NCBI GenBank assembly: GCA_021732215.1
Contig: JAKFVL010000005.1
Span: 1-64,000, forward strand
DNA from: Hyphomicrobiales bacterium
GTDB taxonomy: Bacteria > Pseudomonadota > Alphaproteobacteria > Rhizobiales > Xanthobacteraceae
Direction: 5' to 3'
Length of the DNA stretch: 64,000 bases
This document shows, piece after piece, positions 1-8,505 of this stretch. The translations under genes and the position numbers were made by a program. Positions within the stretch are counted from its first letter, which is position 1; each line of letters starts with the position of its first letter. The notes below the pieces were generated by a model that saw only the letters and a program-made list of their open reading frames with translations, had not been told where the DNA came from and ran no database searches.

Positions 1-1606
1 CGTTAGCAGGCGCTTGCGATGACCCCCCTCCCTGACCCTCCCCCACCAAAAGGGCGTTCACGCCCGTCTTCGACGGGTTATGGGGGGAGGGAACAGAAAG
101 GATCGGCTTGTCCATCGCGATGAACCACTGCGGCGTGTTGCGATAGATCACCGGCTTCTTCGAGCGCCACGAATGCGGATACTGATGCTTCAGCCGCGAA
201 CGCGCGAGGATCATGCCGGCGTCGGCAAGCGCCTTGATGACCGCCTCGTTGGCGTCACCCTTTTCGCCCTTGTCGGTGATGACGCGCTTGCCGGTGAAGC
301 CCGGCGCCTGCTCGGTGAGCGCGCCGTTCTCGTCGACGGTGTAGGGGATGACGGACGAGATGCCGCGCGCTTCCAGCGCGCGCGCATTCGCGGTCCAGAT
401 GTCGAAGTCCTCGCGGCCGTGGCCCGGCGCGGTGTGCACGAAACCTGTGCCCGCATCGTCGGTGACGTGATCGCCAGCTAGGAGCGGAACATCAAAACCA
501 TAAACAGGATCAAGTTTTGCAAACGGATGGCTGCAAACAGTGCTACCCAAAACTAAAGCTGGAACGTCGTACAGGCGCTCAGCTTTTATGACCTTCGAGC
601 TCGCAAAGACCGCCTCTGCAAGACGATCTGCGAGCAGAAGGCGGTCACCCTTCTTGGCCCAATTCCCTTCCGGGCTATCGACGATACGATACAACCCGTA
701 CTCAATCCGGTCTGAGAAAGAAACGGCGCGGTTACCGGGCAATGTCCAAGGCGTCGTAGTCCAAATTACGATACTGGCGTTCTGAAGTTTTTCGCCCCAT
801 TCGGCGTCGAGTTCTTGAATGCGTGAAGCAAGAAAGTCCGTTCGACCGAGACTGTGTTGAATACTTGAGTCGAATTTGCGTACCGGAAACTTCACCCACA
901 CCGCGTCGGACGTGTAATCCTCGTACTCGACCTCGGCTTCGGCGAGCGCGGTCTTTTCCACCACGCTCCACATCACAGGCTTGGAGCCGCGATAGAGCGT
1001 GCCGTTGGCGGCGAATGTCATTATCTCGCGCGCGATCTGCGCTTCCGCCGCGAACGCCATCGTCGAATAGGGATGATCCCAGTCGCCGACGATGCCGAGC
1101 CGCTTGAATTCCTCGCGCTGCACGCCGAGCCAGTGCGTCGCATACGCGCGGCATTCCTTGCGGAACGCGATCATCGCCGCCGGGTCTTTCAGGTCCGGCT
1201 TTTGCTTGCCCTTGGAGCGGTAGTTTTCTTCCTCGATCTTCCACTCGATCGGCAGGCCGTGGCAGTCCCAGCCCGGTACGTAATTCGAGTCATGGCCGAG
1301 CATCTGCTGGCTCTTGGTGACGAGGTCCTTCAGGATCTTGTTGAGCGCATGCCCGATGTGGATGTTGCCGTTGGCGTAGGGCGGCCCGTCATGCAGCACG
1401 AACTTATCGCGACCTTGCGAGGTTGCCCGGATTTTCTCGTACAGCCCCATCGCATTCCAGCGCTCGAGAATCTTCGGCTCCTGCTGCGGCAGGCCGGCGC
1501 GCATCGGAAATTCCGTCTGCGGCAGGTAAAGGGTTTTCGAATAATCGGGTCCACCAGTCTTTTCAGAATGGGTTTTCGCGGCGGCTGAATGGGGCTTTTC
1601 GGTCAT
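1..1606 (-). CDS. ileS: isoleucyl-tRNA synthetase, 3' end outside window
   Basis: Class I aminoacyl-tRNA synthetase that charges tRNA-Ile in the cytosol. About 535 N-terminal residues are visible and the gene runs off the left edge, so the KMSKS loop is not seen. The class I signature reads [11 protein letters not shown] near residues 77-86, and the CP1 editing domain carries [11 protein letters not shown]. The start at 1606 gives the usual N-terminal extension before the Rossmann core. Two oddities: residues about 236-376 (bases 480-900) are clearly richer in A+T than the flanks, and right after WFIAMDK (residues 494-500) there is a Gly/Pro/Ser-rich stretch encoded by a palindromic repeat-like sequence. 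The ribF gene follows the usual ribF-ileS order, separated by a repeat. Identity is secure. Confidence 0.97.
   Translation of the reverse strand, partial: MTEKPHSAAAKTHSEKTGGPDYSKTLYLPQTEFPMRAGLPQQEPKILERWNAMGLYEKIRATSQGRDKFVLHDGPPYANGNIHIGHALNKILKDLVTKSQQMLGHDSNYVPGWDCHGLPIEWKIEEENYRSKGKQKPDLKDPAAMIAFRKECRAYATHWLGVQREEFKRLGIVGDWDHPYSTMAFAAEAQIAREIMTFAANGTLYRGSKPVMWSVVEKTALAEAEVEYEDYTSDAVWVKFPVRKFDSSIQHSLGRTDFLASRIQELDAEWGEKLQNASIVIWTTTPWTLPGNRAVSFSDRIEYGLYRIVDSPEGNWAKKGDRLLLADRLAEAVFASSKVIKAERLYDVPALVLGSTVCSHPFAKLDPVYGFDVPLLAGDHVTDDAGTGFVHTAPGHGREDFDIWTANARALEARGISSVIPYTVDENGALTEQAPGFTGKRVITDKGEKGDANEAVIKALADAGMILARSRLKHQYPHSWRSKKPVIYRNTPQWFIAMDKPILSVPSPHNPSKTGVNALLVGEGQGGGSSQAPAN
21..93. 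repeat. palindromic GC-rich element inside ileS
   Basis: C-rich and G-rich arms (bases 35-43 and 81-91) enclose two small hairpins, gggcgttcacgccc at 51-64 and cccgtcttcgacggg at 63-77. The composition resembles the intergenic ccctccccc/gggggaggg palindromes elsewhere in this window. It stays in the ileS reading frame and encodes roughly residues 503-529, a low-complexity stretch that does not look like synthetase sequence. That it is an inserted mobile repeat is inference. Confidence 0.55.
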
Positions 1607-1666
1607 GGCGGCTGAATAGCGTGTTTCGGCCCGATGTGGAAACCCGGTTTGGTCACCCTTTTTGAT

Positions 1667-1780
1667 GTCGTCCCTGCGAAAGCAGGGACCCATAATCACC
1701 GAGGCCATGACGGGGATGCGACTATGGCTCCTGAACCACGAAGCGCCGGGCGTATGGGTCCCTGCTTTCGCAGGGACGAC
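1667..1780. repeat. intergenic inverted repeat, family C copy 1
   Basis: The ends are near-perfect inverted copies: gtcgtccctgcgaaagcagg at the left and the complementary string ending at 1780. Each end also contains its own short hairpin (ccctgcgaaagcaggg). It fills the ileS-ribF gap. A second copy lies at 12698-12792. No coding potential is visible, and the element is of the REP/RIME kind common in rhizobial genomes. Confidence 0.85.
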
Positions 1781-1793
1781 GCTGAGGAAATCC

Positions 1794-2765
1794 CTACCCG
1801 ATCTCGCCCAGCTTCGGGAATGCATCCGGCGAGGCCGAAAGCTGTGCCTTCGCCCGCGCGGTGTCATCGTTCATTTGCGCCACCAGCGCGTCGATGCCGC
1901 TGAATTTGGCTTCCTCGCGCAGGAAGGCGATGAAGGCGACGTCGAGGCGCTGTCCGTAGAGGTCGCCGTTGAAATCGAACAGGAACACTTCGAGCAGCGG
2001 CGCGCCGTTGTCGAAGGTTGGCCTGCGGCCGAAGCTCGCCACGCCATCGAAGCGCTCGGCTCCGCGACCGACACGCACGGCGTAGATTCCATGCTTCAGC
2101 CCGCAATGCGGATCGAGCCGCAGATTGGCGGTGGGAAAGCCGAGATCGCGGCCGCGCTTTTCGCCATGGATCACCTCGCCGGAGACGAACCAGGGCGCGC
2201 CGAGCATCGCGGTCGCGTCGGCTACCTGGCCTTCCGTCAGCGCCATGCGGATCGCGCTCGACGAGACCGGGCGATCAAGAATGTCCACATGCGGCTGGAT
2301 ATGGACCTCGATGCCGAGCCGCGGCGCTTCGGCGGCGAGCAGGCTCGGCGTCCCCATCCGGCCCTTGCCGAAATGGAAGTCGTAGCCGACCGCGATGCCG
2401 CTGATGCCGAGCCGTCCGGTCAGTTCATGGTTAATGAAGTCTTGCGCCGAGGTGCCGGCCCGCTTGGCGTCGAAGGTCATCACCACAGCGCCGTCCAGCC
2501 CCATGCCGGCGAGCAGTCTCAATTTGTCGTTCTCGCTGCTGAGCCGGAATTGCGGGGTGTTGGGGCTGAAGAAGTGTCGCGGATGCGGCTCGAACGTCAC
2601 CGCCAGCGCCGGGCGTTTGGCCTTTTGCGCCATTTCCATCGCCGCCGCGATTACCACGCGATGTCCGAGATGGACGCCGTCGAAATTGCCCATCGCCACC
2701 ACCGCGCCTCTGGGGATGGCATCGGCAGCGGTCGAATCGCGGATGATCTGGAAGCGGGTAGTCAT
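1794..2765 (-). CDS. ribF: bifunctional riboflavin kinase / FAD synthetase
   Basis: Makes FMN from riboflavin and then FAD, using ATP for both steps. The protein has 323 residues, a normal length. The N-terminal nucleotidyltransferase domain begins with [11 protein letters not shown] near residues 27-37, the HxGH-type motif of FAD synthetase. The C-terminal half has the flavokinase signature [11 protein letters not shown] near residue 205 and a conserved NxGxxPT-like block ([10 protein letters not shown]). The start at 2765 gives the usual short leader before the Rossmann core. It is codirectional with ileS. Confidence 0.97.
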   Translation of the reverse strand: MTTRFQIIRDSTAADAIPRGAVVAMGNFDGVHLGHRVVIAAAMEMAQKAKRPALAVTFEPHPRHFFSPNTPQFRLSSENDKLRLLAGMGLDGAVVMTFDAKRAGTSAQDFINHELTGRLGISGIAVGYDFHFGKGRMGTPSLLAAEAPRLGIEVHIQPHVDILDRPVSSSAIRMALTEGQVADATAMLGAPWFVSGEVIHGEKRGRDLGFPTANLRLDPHCGLKHGIYAVRVGRGAERFDGVASFGRRPTFDNGAPLLEVFLFDFNGDLYGQRLDVAFIAFLREEAKFSGIDALVAQMNDDTARAKAQLSASPDAFPKLGEIG

Positions 2766-3127
2766 GGGGCAATTGCTGACAAAAATGGAGCTGACAAAAC
2801 GGGGGCTGACAAAGCTCGCTGATGGGTGATGTGAAGGGCGGGGGCGGACGGTGGCGCGAGCCCAAGGGGCAAGTCAAGCGCGTCCGTGCAGGGATGATCG
2901 GCCGGACGATCCATGCCTGGGCAAGGCGACTTGCTGCCTGCAAAACCCTCACCCCGGTGACGCCGGGTTAACGGGCTGTTTAACGCCAGATGCTACTCCT
3001 GAGGATGGATGCAAGGGCTCCGGCGGGGAAAAACCCGGATTTGCCCCGGTTTACGGTCTTCGGGCTGGACCATCCACGGTGCATAGAACGTGCATCGCGG
3101 GCTTGAGTAAGTTTGGGGGAGTGAACG
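2766..3127. other. 362-bp divergent intergenic region
   Basis: The region separates divergently transcribed ribF and the CheY-like gene, so it should hold promoters for both. No convincing sigma-70 boxes, RNA structure or small gene could be picked out. A Shine-Dalgarno-like ggggga sits just upstream of the start at 3128. Confidence 0.5.
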
Positions 3128-3523
3128 ATGGCTGTCGATTTGTCGATGTCGGTTCTGGTGGTGGACGATTACAACACCATGATCCGCATCATCCGGAATC
3201 TCCTCAAACAGCTTGGCTTTGAGAATATCGATGACGCCAGCGACGGTTCGGCGGCGCTGAACAAGATGCGCACCAAAAAATATGGTCTGGTGATCTCCGA
3301 CTGGAACATGGAGCCGATGACCGGCTACGACCTGCTCAAGGAAGTCCGCGCCGACCCCAATCTCGCCACCACGCCCTTCATCATGATCACGGCCGAGTCC
3401 AAGACCGAGAACGTGATCGCCGCCAAGAAGGCCGGTGTGAACAACTACATCGTCAAGCCGTTCAACGCGGCGACGCTCAAGACCAAGATCGAGGCCGTGT
3501 TCCCGGATCACGTTCCGGCGTAA
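3128..3523 (+). CDS. CheY-like single-domain response regulator
   Basis: A 131-residue receiver domain with no output domain. It has the acidic pair D13-D14, the phospho-acceptor D58 in ISDWNMEP, the switch Thr in MITAES and the Lys in YIVKPF. The DWNM context and the single-domain build match chemotaxis CheY proteins, which carry a phosphoryl signal from a histidine kinase (usually CheA) to the flagellar motor. No chemotaxis gene lies next to it, so which pathway it serves is inferred. A strong ribosome site (gggggag) precedes the start and an intrinsic terminator follows the stop. Confidence 0.93.
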   Translation: MAVDLSMSVLVVDDYNTMIRIIRNLLKQLGFENIDDASDGSAALNKMRTKKYGLVISDWNMEPMTGYDLLKEVRADPNLATTPFIMITAESKTENVIAAKKAGVNNYIVKPFNAATLKTKIEAVFPDHVPA

Positions 3524-3548
3524 GCGCTGGTCTCTCTCGCGGAATCAC

Positions 3549-3575
3549 AAAGGCCGGACGAAAGTCCGGCCTTTT
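3549..3575 (+). terminator. Rho-independent terminator of the CheY-like gene
   Basis: The stem aaaggccggac / gtccggccttt has a GAAA tetraloop and runs into a T-rich tract 26 bases after the stop codon. This is a textbook intrinsic terminator. Confidence 0.93.
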
Positions 3576-3639
3576 GCTTTTACCCTTCGTCATTGCCGGG
3601 CTTGACTCGGCCTTTTGCTTTTTGAGGTGTCGCGATTTT

Positions 3640-3774
3640 CCCTCCCCCGCTTTAGCGTGGGGAGGGTGGCGCGAATGAGCGAAGCGAATGGAGCGCCGGG
3701 TGGGGCATTCGCGTTATGAACCCCCACCCCGGCTTCCGCTTCGCTCGGCCGACCCTCCCCACAAGGGGGAGGGA
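3640..3774. repeat. intergenic palindromic repeat, family A copy 1
   Basis: The left arm, ccctcccccgctttagcgtg, is mirrored by a right arm near 3750-3774 containing ccctccccacaaggggga. The middle holds gcgccgggtgggg against ccccaccccggc. Copies of the same design lie at 10830-11015, 39763-39887 and 61929-62062. It sits between convergent genes. The function is unknown. Confidence 0.85.
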
Positions 3775-3786
3775 TGGAGGCCGCTC

Positions 3787-4647
3787 TCACCACATCAGCT
3801 CATGCATCAGCGCGCGGGGTGGTTTGGCGTCGCCGAACAGTTTCTCCGCAGCCGCCCCGTCGAGCACGTCCAAATCCCTGAATTCCTCCGCGTGAATGCC
3901 GCGGGTCAGGAACAGGCAGTCGATGCCCATCGCATTGGCGCCGTTGAGGTCGGTGCGAACGGAATCGCCGATCGCGAGAATCTTGTCATGCGCCAGCTGT
4001 GTGCCGCGCTTTTCGGACGCCAGCGCGATGGCGCGGTCGTAGATCGGGCGGTGCGGCTTGCCGCAGAAAATCGCCTCGCCGCCGAGTTCGCGATAAAGTT
4101 CGGCGATCGCGCCGGCGCAATAGATCAGCCGGTCGCCGCGCTCCACCACGATGTCGGGATTGGCGCAGATCATGGTGAGCTTGCGGGCCAGCGCCTGCAT
4201 CAGCATCGGGCGGTAGTCTTCGGCGGTCTCGACCTCGTCATCGAAAGGCCCGCTGCAGACGATGTAGTCGGCCTCTTCCAGCGGTGCGCCGGTCGCATCG
4301 AGACCGCGATAGATCGATTCGTCGCGCTCGGGGCCGAGCTTGAACACTTTCTGTCCGCGCCGTTCGGCGACGAAGCCGCGCGTCAGATCGCCTGACGAGA
4401 CGATGGCGTCATAGGTGTCGTCGGCGACGTTCAGCTTGCGCAGCTGCCGCTGCACCGAATCCGCAGGCCTGGGCGCGTTGGTGATGAGGATCACCGTGCC
4501 GCCGTGCTTGCGGAATGTCTGCAGCGCCGTGCAGGCTTGAGGAAACGATGCGAGGCCGTTGTGGATCACGCCCCAGATGTCGGACAGCAGCACGTCCGCA
4601 CCCTTGGCGGTCTCGCGCAGACGATCGACGAAAGGCAGCGAATGCAT
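3787..4647 (-). CDS. HAD-superfamily class IIA hydrolase (TIGR01459 type)
   Basis: A 286-residue HAD hydrolase related to NagD-type sugar or nucleotide phosphatases. Motif I is LLSDIWGVIHNG near residue 20, with a Ser-Asp-Ile-Trp version of the usual DxDGT; motif II is ILITNAPRP and the C-terminal motif is KILAIGDSVRTDLNGA. The start at 4647 was chosen because an upstream in-frame extension would run into the EAL gene and is low-complexity. Only a few bases separate it from the EAL gene, so the two may be cotranscribed. The substrate is unknown. Confidence 0.88.
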   Translation of the reverse strand: MHSLPFVDRLRETAKGADVLLSDIWGVIHNGLASFPQACTALQTFRKHGGTVILITNAPRPADSVQRQLRKLNVADDTYDAIVSSGDLTRGFVAERRGQKVFKLGPERDESIYRGLDATGAPLEEADYIVCSGPFDDEVETAEDYRPMLMQALARKLTMICANPDIVVERGDRLIYCAGAIAELYRELGGEAIFCGKPHRPIYDRAIALASEKRGTQLAHDKILAIGDSVRTDLNGANAMGIDCLFLTRGIHAEEFRDLDVLDGAAAEKLFGDAKPPRALMHELMW

Positions 4648-4651
4648 CGCG

Positions 4652-6157
4652 TTAATTTGGTCGCGCGGTGCGCCGAACCAGCGCGGCATTGCCGGTGAGG
4701 CGCGCGGGCTCTGCAGGCGGCGCAGCCGGGGTGGCGGATTTGGCCGCGTCAGGTTTGGCTGCGTCGGATATGGGCGCAGCCGCTTCGGGGCGGATCGGCT
4801 TCGGTTCGGCGAACAGGAAGCCCTGGCCAAAGCGCACGTCGTAATCGAGCAGATCGACCACCGCGCGTTCGCCCTCGATGCGCTCGGCGATCAGGTCAAT
4901 CCCGGCGCGCCCGAGCAGGTCCGACAAATCCGCAGGGTGAATGTCGGCGGACGACGATTGCTTTGGATCGAGCAGCAGCGCGCCGGGCACCTTGATGTAG
5001 CGCACGCCCCGGTCGGCCAGATCGCGGGCGTCAATGCGCAAATCTGTGACGTTGTCCATCGAGAAGCGGAAGCCGCGCTGCGACAGCGCCGCGAGGTGCT
5101 CGCTCTGGATCGGACCGAGGCTGCGGAACAGGCTCTGCTTGAATTCGATGATGAAGGATGGCGCCAGCGCGCGGTTGGCCTCGAGGAAATCGAGGCACTG
5201 GCTGAAGCTGTCCTTGTCGGCCAGGGTCGCCGCCGACAAATTGCAGAAGATGCCGACGTCCTTGCTGCGCACCATCAGGCGGCGAAGCACCTGCACGCAG
5301 CGAAACAGCACCGCGGTGTCGATCTTGCCCATCAGGCCTGCGCCCTCGGCGGCGGTCACGAAGTCGGCGCCGGCGAGCAACTGGTTCCTGTCGTCGCGCA
5401 CCCGCGACATCGCCTCGTAGAAGCGCACCTTGCGCTGCGGCAGCGTCACGATCGGCTGCAGGAAAATTTCGATCTGGTTGGTCTCGATCGCCTTGCGGAT
5501 AACCGGGACGATATCGGCGGCCGGCGGAGAGACGGGCGCGGCCGGCGGGGCCATGACCTTTTCTTCGCGCCCGACCGGGGCCGGCGGTGGTGCGGTAGAG
5601 GTGACGACCGGAGGCGCGATCCGGGGCGATGGTGCCACAACAATCTCGGTCTGGGCGGTGGCGGGCATCACCGGGGCAGGCGTCCGGGTTTCGTCCTCGG
5701 TCCATTCGAGATCGGCGAGGTGCTGGGTCTGCTCCTGCGCTGGCGGCGTTCGCGCCGCGAGGGCGTCGTCGTGGGCCGCGACCGAGACCGCGAGCTGCTT
5801 CACGATCGCGCCAAGGTCGTTGATTTCGTCGAGCGCCGCCTGGGTGCGGTCCGCGCCCGAATGATTGATGGTCGCGATCCGGTTTTCGATCGCAGCAATC
5901 CGGCGGCCATATTCGCCGACCTGGCGGGCGAGGTCGGCGGTGCCGCGCGACAGGTCGGCGATCTGGCCGCCGACGTCGTCGCGGTCGCGCAGCCGCATCG
6001 ACACGGCATTGTAGAGAATGAGGAAGGTCAATGCCGTGAGCGCGACGATCGCGGATTCAAGCCGGTTCAGGCCGAACAGCGAATACAGCGCGAGCCCGAG
6101 CGAGGCCGCGATCAGCACCATGCAGATGGCGATGAAGATCGTCGAGATACGGATCAA
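4652..6157 (-). CDS. membrane-anchored degenerate EAL domain protein, TipF-like
   Basis: A 501-residue protein with two membrane helices (about 5-27 and 34-52), a coiled coil (about 65-130), a Pro/Ala-rich linker (135-215) and an EAL domain (about 216-455). This layout matches TipF, the c-di-GMP receptor for flagellar assembly in Caulobacter. The active site is eroded: EAL reads EAM at 248-250, and the DDFG loop reads MDNV at 367-370. N306 (in NLS), K389 and E425 can be aligned with conserved positions. It is therefore probably a c-di-GMP-binding or scaffold protein and not a phosphodiesterase; this is inference from motifs. The C-terminal 45 residues are Ala/Pro-rich and probably disordered. 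Confidence 0.85.
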   Translation of the reverse strand: MIRISTIFIAICMVLIAASLGLALYSLFGLNRLESAIVALTALTFLILYNAVSMRLRDRDDVGGQIADLSRGTADLARQVGEYGRRIAAIENRIATINHSGADRTQAALDEINDLGAIVKQLAVSVAAHDDALAARTPPAQEQTQHLADLEWTEDETRTPAPVMPATAQTEIVVAPSPRIAPPVVTSTAPPPAPVGREEKVMAPPAAPVSPPAADIVPVIRKAIETNQIEIFLQPIVTLPQRKVRFYEAMSRVRDDRNQLLAGADFVTAAEGAGLMGKIDTAVLFRCVQVLRRLMVRSKDVGIFCNLSAATLADKDSFSQCLDFLEANRALAPSFIIEFKQSLFRSLGPIQSEHLAALSQRGFRFSMDNVTDLRIDARDLADRGVRYIKVPGALLLDPKQSSSADIHPADLSDLLGRAGIDLIAERIEGERAVVDLLDYDVRFGQGFLFAEPKPIRPEAAAPISDAAKPDAAKSATPAAPPAEPARLTGNAALVRRTARPN

Positions 6158-6281
6158 AGAGGAACTGCTCCCGCGCGCTTGCCCCGAACCCGCCGATCCT
6201 TAGCACGAATGCTGATTCGGCGGGCGAGCCAAACCTATCGCGCCCGCCGCCGAAATGCACAATTCCGAAAACCTGCGACGA

Positions 6282-7628
6282 TCAGGCCACGGCGCGGATC
6301 GTCTTCGCGGTTTTCTCGACGATCTCGCCGATCTGGTCCTCGGAGATAATCAGGGGCGGCGTCAGCACCAGCGTATCGCCGGCGGTGCGCAGCATGATGT
6401 CGTGGTCGTGGAACGAGGCGGCCAGCGCTTCGTAGCCGCGCTTGCCGACGCCGCCGGCGTTGGGCGCGAGGTCGATGCCCGCCGTGAGGCCCACGGTGCG
6501 GATATCGGCCACGTTCGGCTCCTTGCGCAGCGACATCACCGCTTCGGCGAACTTCGGTTCCATCGCGCGGGCGCGCTCGAACAGTTTCTCGTCGCGGTAG
6601 ATGTCGAGCGTGGCGAGACCGGCGGCGCAGGCCAGCGGATGCGCCGAGTAGGTGTAACCATGGAACAGCTCGACCACATGCTCGGGTCCGGTCATGAAGT
6701 CGTCGTGCACCTTGTCGCGCACAATCACGCCGCCCATCGGGACTGCGCCATTGGTGATGCCCTTGGCGAAGGTGATCATGTCCGGGGTTACGCCGTAGCG
6801 CTCCGCCGCGAAGGCAAAGCCGAGGCGCCCATAGCCGGTGATGACCTCGTCGAAGATCAGCAGGATGCCGTGCTTCTGGGTGATCTCGCGCAGCCGCTTG
6901 AGATAGCCCTTTGGCGCGGGAATCACGCCGGTCGAGCCGGCCATCGGCTCGACGATCACGGCGGCTATGGTGGATGCGCCATGCAGCGTCACGATACGCT
7001 CGAGTTCGTCGGCGAAATGCGCGCCGTATTCCGGCTCGCCCTTGCTGAACGCCTGCTTGTCGCGGTCATAGGTCGCCGGGAGATGATCGACGCCGGTGAG
7101 CAGCGTGCCGAATGCCTTGCGGTTGTTGATCATACCGCCGACCGAGATGCCGCCGAAGCCGACGCCGTGATAGCCACGCTCGCGGCCGATCAGGCGGGTG
7201 CGGGTGCCTTCCTTGTGAATCTGGTGATAGGCGAGCGCGATCTTCAGCGCGGTATCGACCGCCTCGGAGCCCGAGTTGCAGAAGAACACATGGTTCATTT
7301 CGTCGGGAGCGAGTTCGGCAATGCGGCTGGCAAGCTCGAACGCCTGCGGATGGCCGAACTGGAACGGCGGAGCGTAATCGAGTGTCGCGGCGGACTTGCC
7401 GATCGCGGCGGCGATCGTCTCGCGGCCGTGGCCGGCGTTGGTGCACCACATGCCTGCCACCGCATCGATCAGCTTGCGGCCGTCCGCCGAGAAGTAGTGC
7501 ATGTCCTTGGCGCCGGCGACCATGCGCGGCGCGCGCTTGAACGCGCGGTTGGCGGTAAACGGCATCCAGAACGCGGAGAGGTCGTTGGGGACGGGGACTG
7601 ACGGACGGATGTCGGACTTCACGTTCAT
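6282..7628 (-). CDS. class III omega-aminotransferase (beta-alanine:pyruvate type)
   Basis: A PLP-dependent fold-type I aminotransferase of 448 residues. The PLP lysine lies in ITFAKGITNGAVPMGG, the cofactor-binding aspartate in LLIFDEVITGYGR, and the phosphate-binding turn in CNSGSEAVDTAL. The N-terminal FWMPFTANRAFK is typical of beta-alanine:pyruvate transaminases, which move the amino group of beta-alanine or other omega-amines to pyruvate. The exact donor cannot be told from sequence. The start at 7628 (MNVKSD) has gggag about ten bases upstream; a longer frame to 7739 lacks such support. It stands alone, with a long A+T-richer upstream region (7629-7886) that should contain its promoter. 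Confidence 0.9.
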   Translation of the reverse strand: MNVKSDIRPSVPVPNDLSAFWMPFTANRAFKRAPRMVAGAKDMHYFSADGRKLIDAVAGMWCTNAGHGRETIAAAIGKSAATLDYAPPFQFGHPQAFELASRIAELAPDEMNHVFFCNSGSEAVDTALKIALAYHQIHKEGTRTRLIGRERGYHGVGFGGISVGGMINNRKAFGTLLTGVDHLPATYDRDKQAFSKGEPEYGAHFADELERIVTLHGASTIAAVIVEPMAGSTGVIPAPKGYLKRLREITQKHGILLIFDEVITGYGRLGFAFAAERYGVTPDMITFAKGITNGAVPMGGVIVRDKVHDDFMTGPEHVVELFHGYTYSAHPLACAAGLATLDIYRDEKLFERARAMEPKFAEAVMSLRKEPNVADIRTVGLTAGIDLAPNAGGVGKRGYEALAASFHDHDIMLRTAGDTLVLTPPLIISEDQIGEIVEKTAKTIRAVA

Positions 7629-7886
7629 GGTCTTGCACTCCCGGCGGGCGTTTCGTCGCGAGCTTCCAGCAATGACGAAACGACTATTCGATCGAAGCTC
7701 ATGCAGCTTTATCAGCTTCGGGCTTTTGCCGATACGCACAAACTTGCGCGTTTGCCTGCGCCGTTCGTCATCGCAAGTTCATCCCACGGCTGCGGTGAAT
7801 TACGAGTTGGGCGCGCGCATACATACCACTATAAATAGATATATTGATTCATTTGCACTTAATGGTTGTATGGCTCAATCGCGGTC

Positions 7887-8444
7887 ATGAGCGACCGATT
7901 GAACAAATCTCAAAACGTCACCCTGAGGGACTGTTTCGGCAAAAACAGCGTCTCGAAGGGCGACGTTTCCCAACCATCCTTCGAGGCGCACCGGAAACGG
8001 TGCGCACCTCAGGATGACGGTGCAATCATTTCCCGGTTCGTCAAATCCCGTCATGCCGCGTCCGCCGTCGAGTTCGCGCTGGTGACTCCGCTGTTCCTCG
8101 TGATGGTGTTCGGCATCGTTCTGTTCGGATCGTATCTGGCCGCGATCCACGGCGTGCAGCAGCTCGCCGCCGAAGCCGCGCGGGTGTCGATCGCGGGCTT
8201 GAGCGATGCCGAGCGCGGCACGCTGGCGCGCAACTACGTGACCGCGAACGCCGCCTCGTATCCGCTGATCACGCCCTCCAGGCTTGCGGTCAGCGCCGCC
8301 GCTTCGCCGGCGGACGCCAACGTGTTCGTCGTCACGGTGAATTACGACGCCTCGCAAATGTTTTTCTACTCGCTGCCGAAATTCGTGCCGGTGCCGTCGC
8401 CGGCCATCGTCCGCTCGGCCGCGATTCCGCGTGGAGGGTACTGA
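7887..8444 (+). CDS. TadE-like pilus assembly protein
   Basis: A 185-residue protein whose core is the TadE signature: a basic patch, SAVEFALVTPLFLVMVFGIV as a type IV-prepilin-like helix, then a periplasmic domain. TadE pseudopilins belong to the tight-adherence (Flp) secretion machinery; here only a TadG-like gene accompanies it. The first 44 or so residues are unusual because bases 7917-8018 are a palindromic repeat read in frame. No ATG, GTG or TTG occurs in frame between the end of the repeat and the membrane helix, so translation must begin upstream of or inside it. ATG 7887 is the first ATG; a TTG at 7866 is possible. Confidence 0.85.
   Translation: MSDRLNKSQNVTLRDCFGKNSVSKGDVSQPSFEAHRKRCAPQDDGAIISRFVKSRHAASAVEFALVTPLFLVMVFGIVLFGSYLAAIHGVQQLAAEAARVSIAGLSDAERGTLARNYVTANAASYPLITPSRLAVSAAASPADANVFVVTVNYDASQMFFYSLPKFVPVPSPAIVRSAAIPRGGY
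7917..8018. repeat. palindromic repeat, family B copy 1, inside the TadE gene
   Basis: The outer arms gtcaccctgagg and cctcaggatgac and the inner arms cgtctcgaaggg and ccttcgaggcgc form an imperfect palindrome. Copies lie at 8527-8619 and 13950-14044. This copy is translated as part of the TadE N terminus. Confidence 0.85.
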
Positions 8445-8446
8445 TT

Positions 8447-8490
8447 ATGACCCCGAAAAGTGGGACCGGTTTTCGGATCGGGTCATGATC
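8447..8490. repeat. short dispersed motif upstream of TadG
   Basis: The string accccgaaaagtgggaccgg followed by ttttcgg and a gatcatg-type tail resembles a motif found scattered in intergenic DNA of Rhizobiales. That recognition is from memory and has not been searched. It lies between the TadE stop and the TadG ribosome site. Confidence 0.5.
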
Positions 8491-8505
8491 GAAAGGAAAA
8501 CCATC

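Noticed and set aside
4559-6349. 596-codon open frame on the plus strand
   Set aside because: It is the antisense shadow of the EAL gene and its neighbours; its product is His/Arg/Gly-rich with no family features. High GC content makes long shadow frames common here.
6255-7601. 448-codon plus-strand frame
   Set aside because: Exact antisense of the aminotransferase gene, with shadow-like composition.
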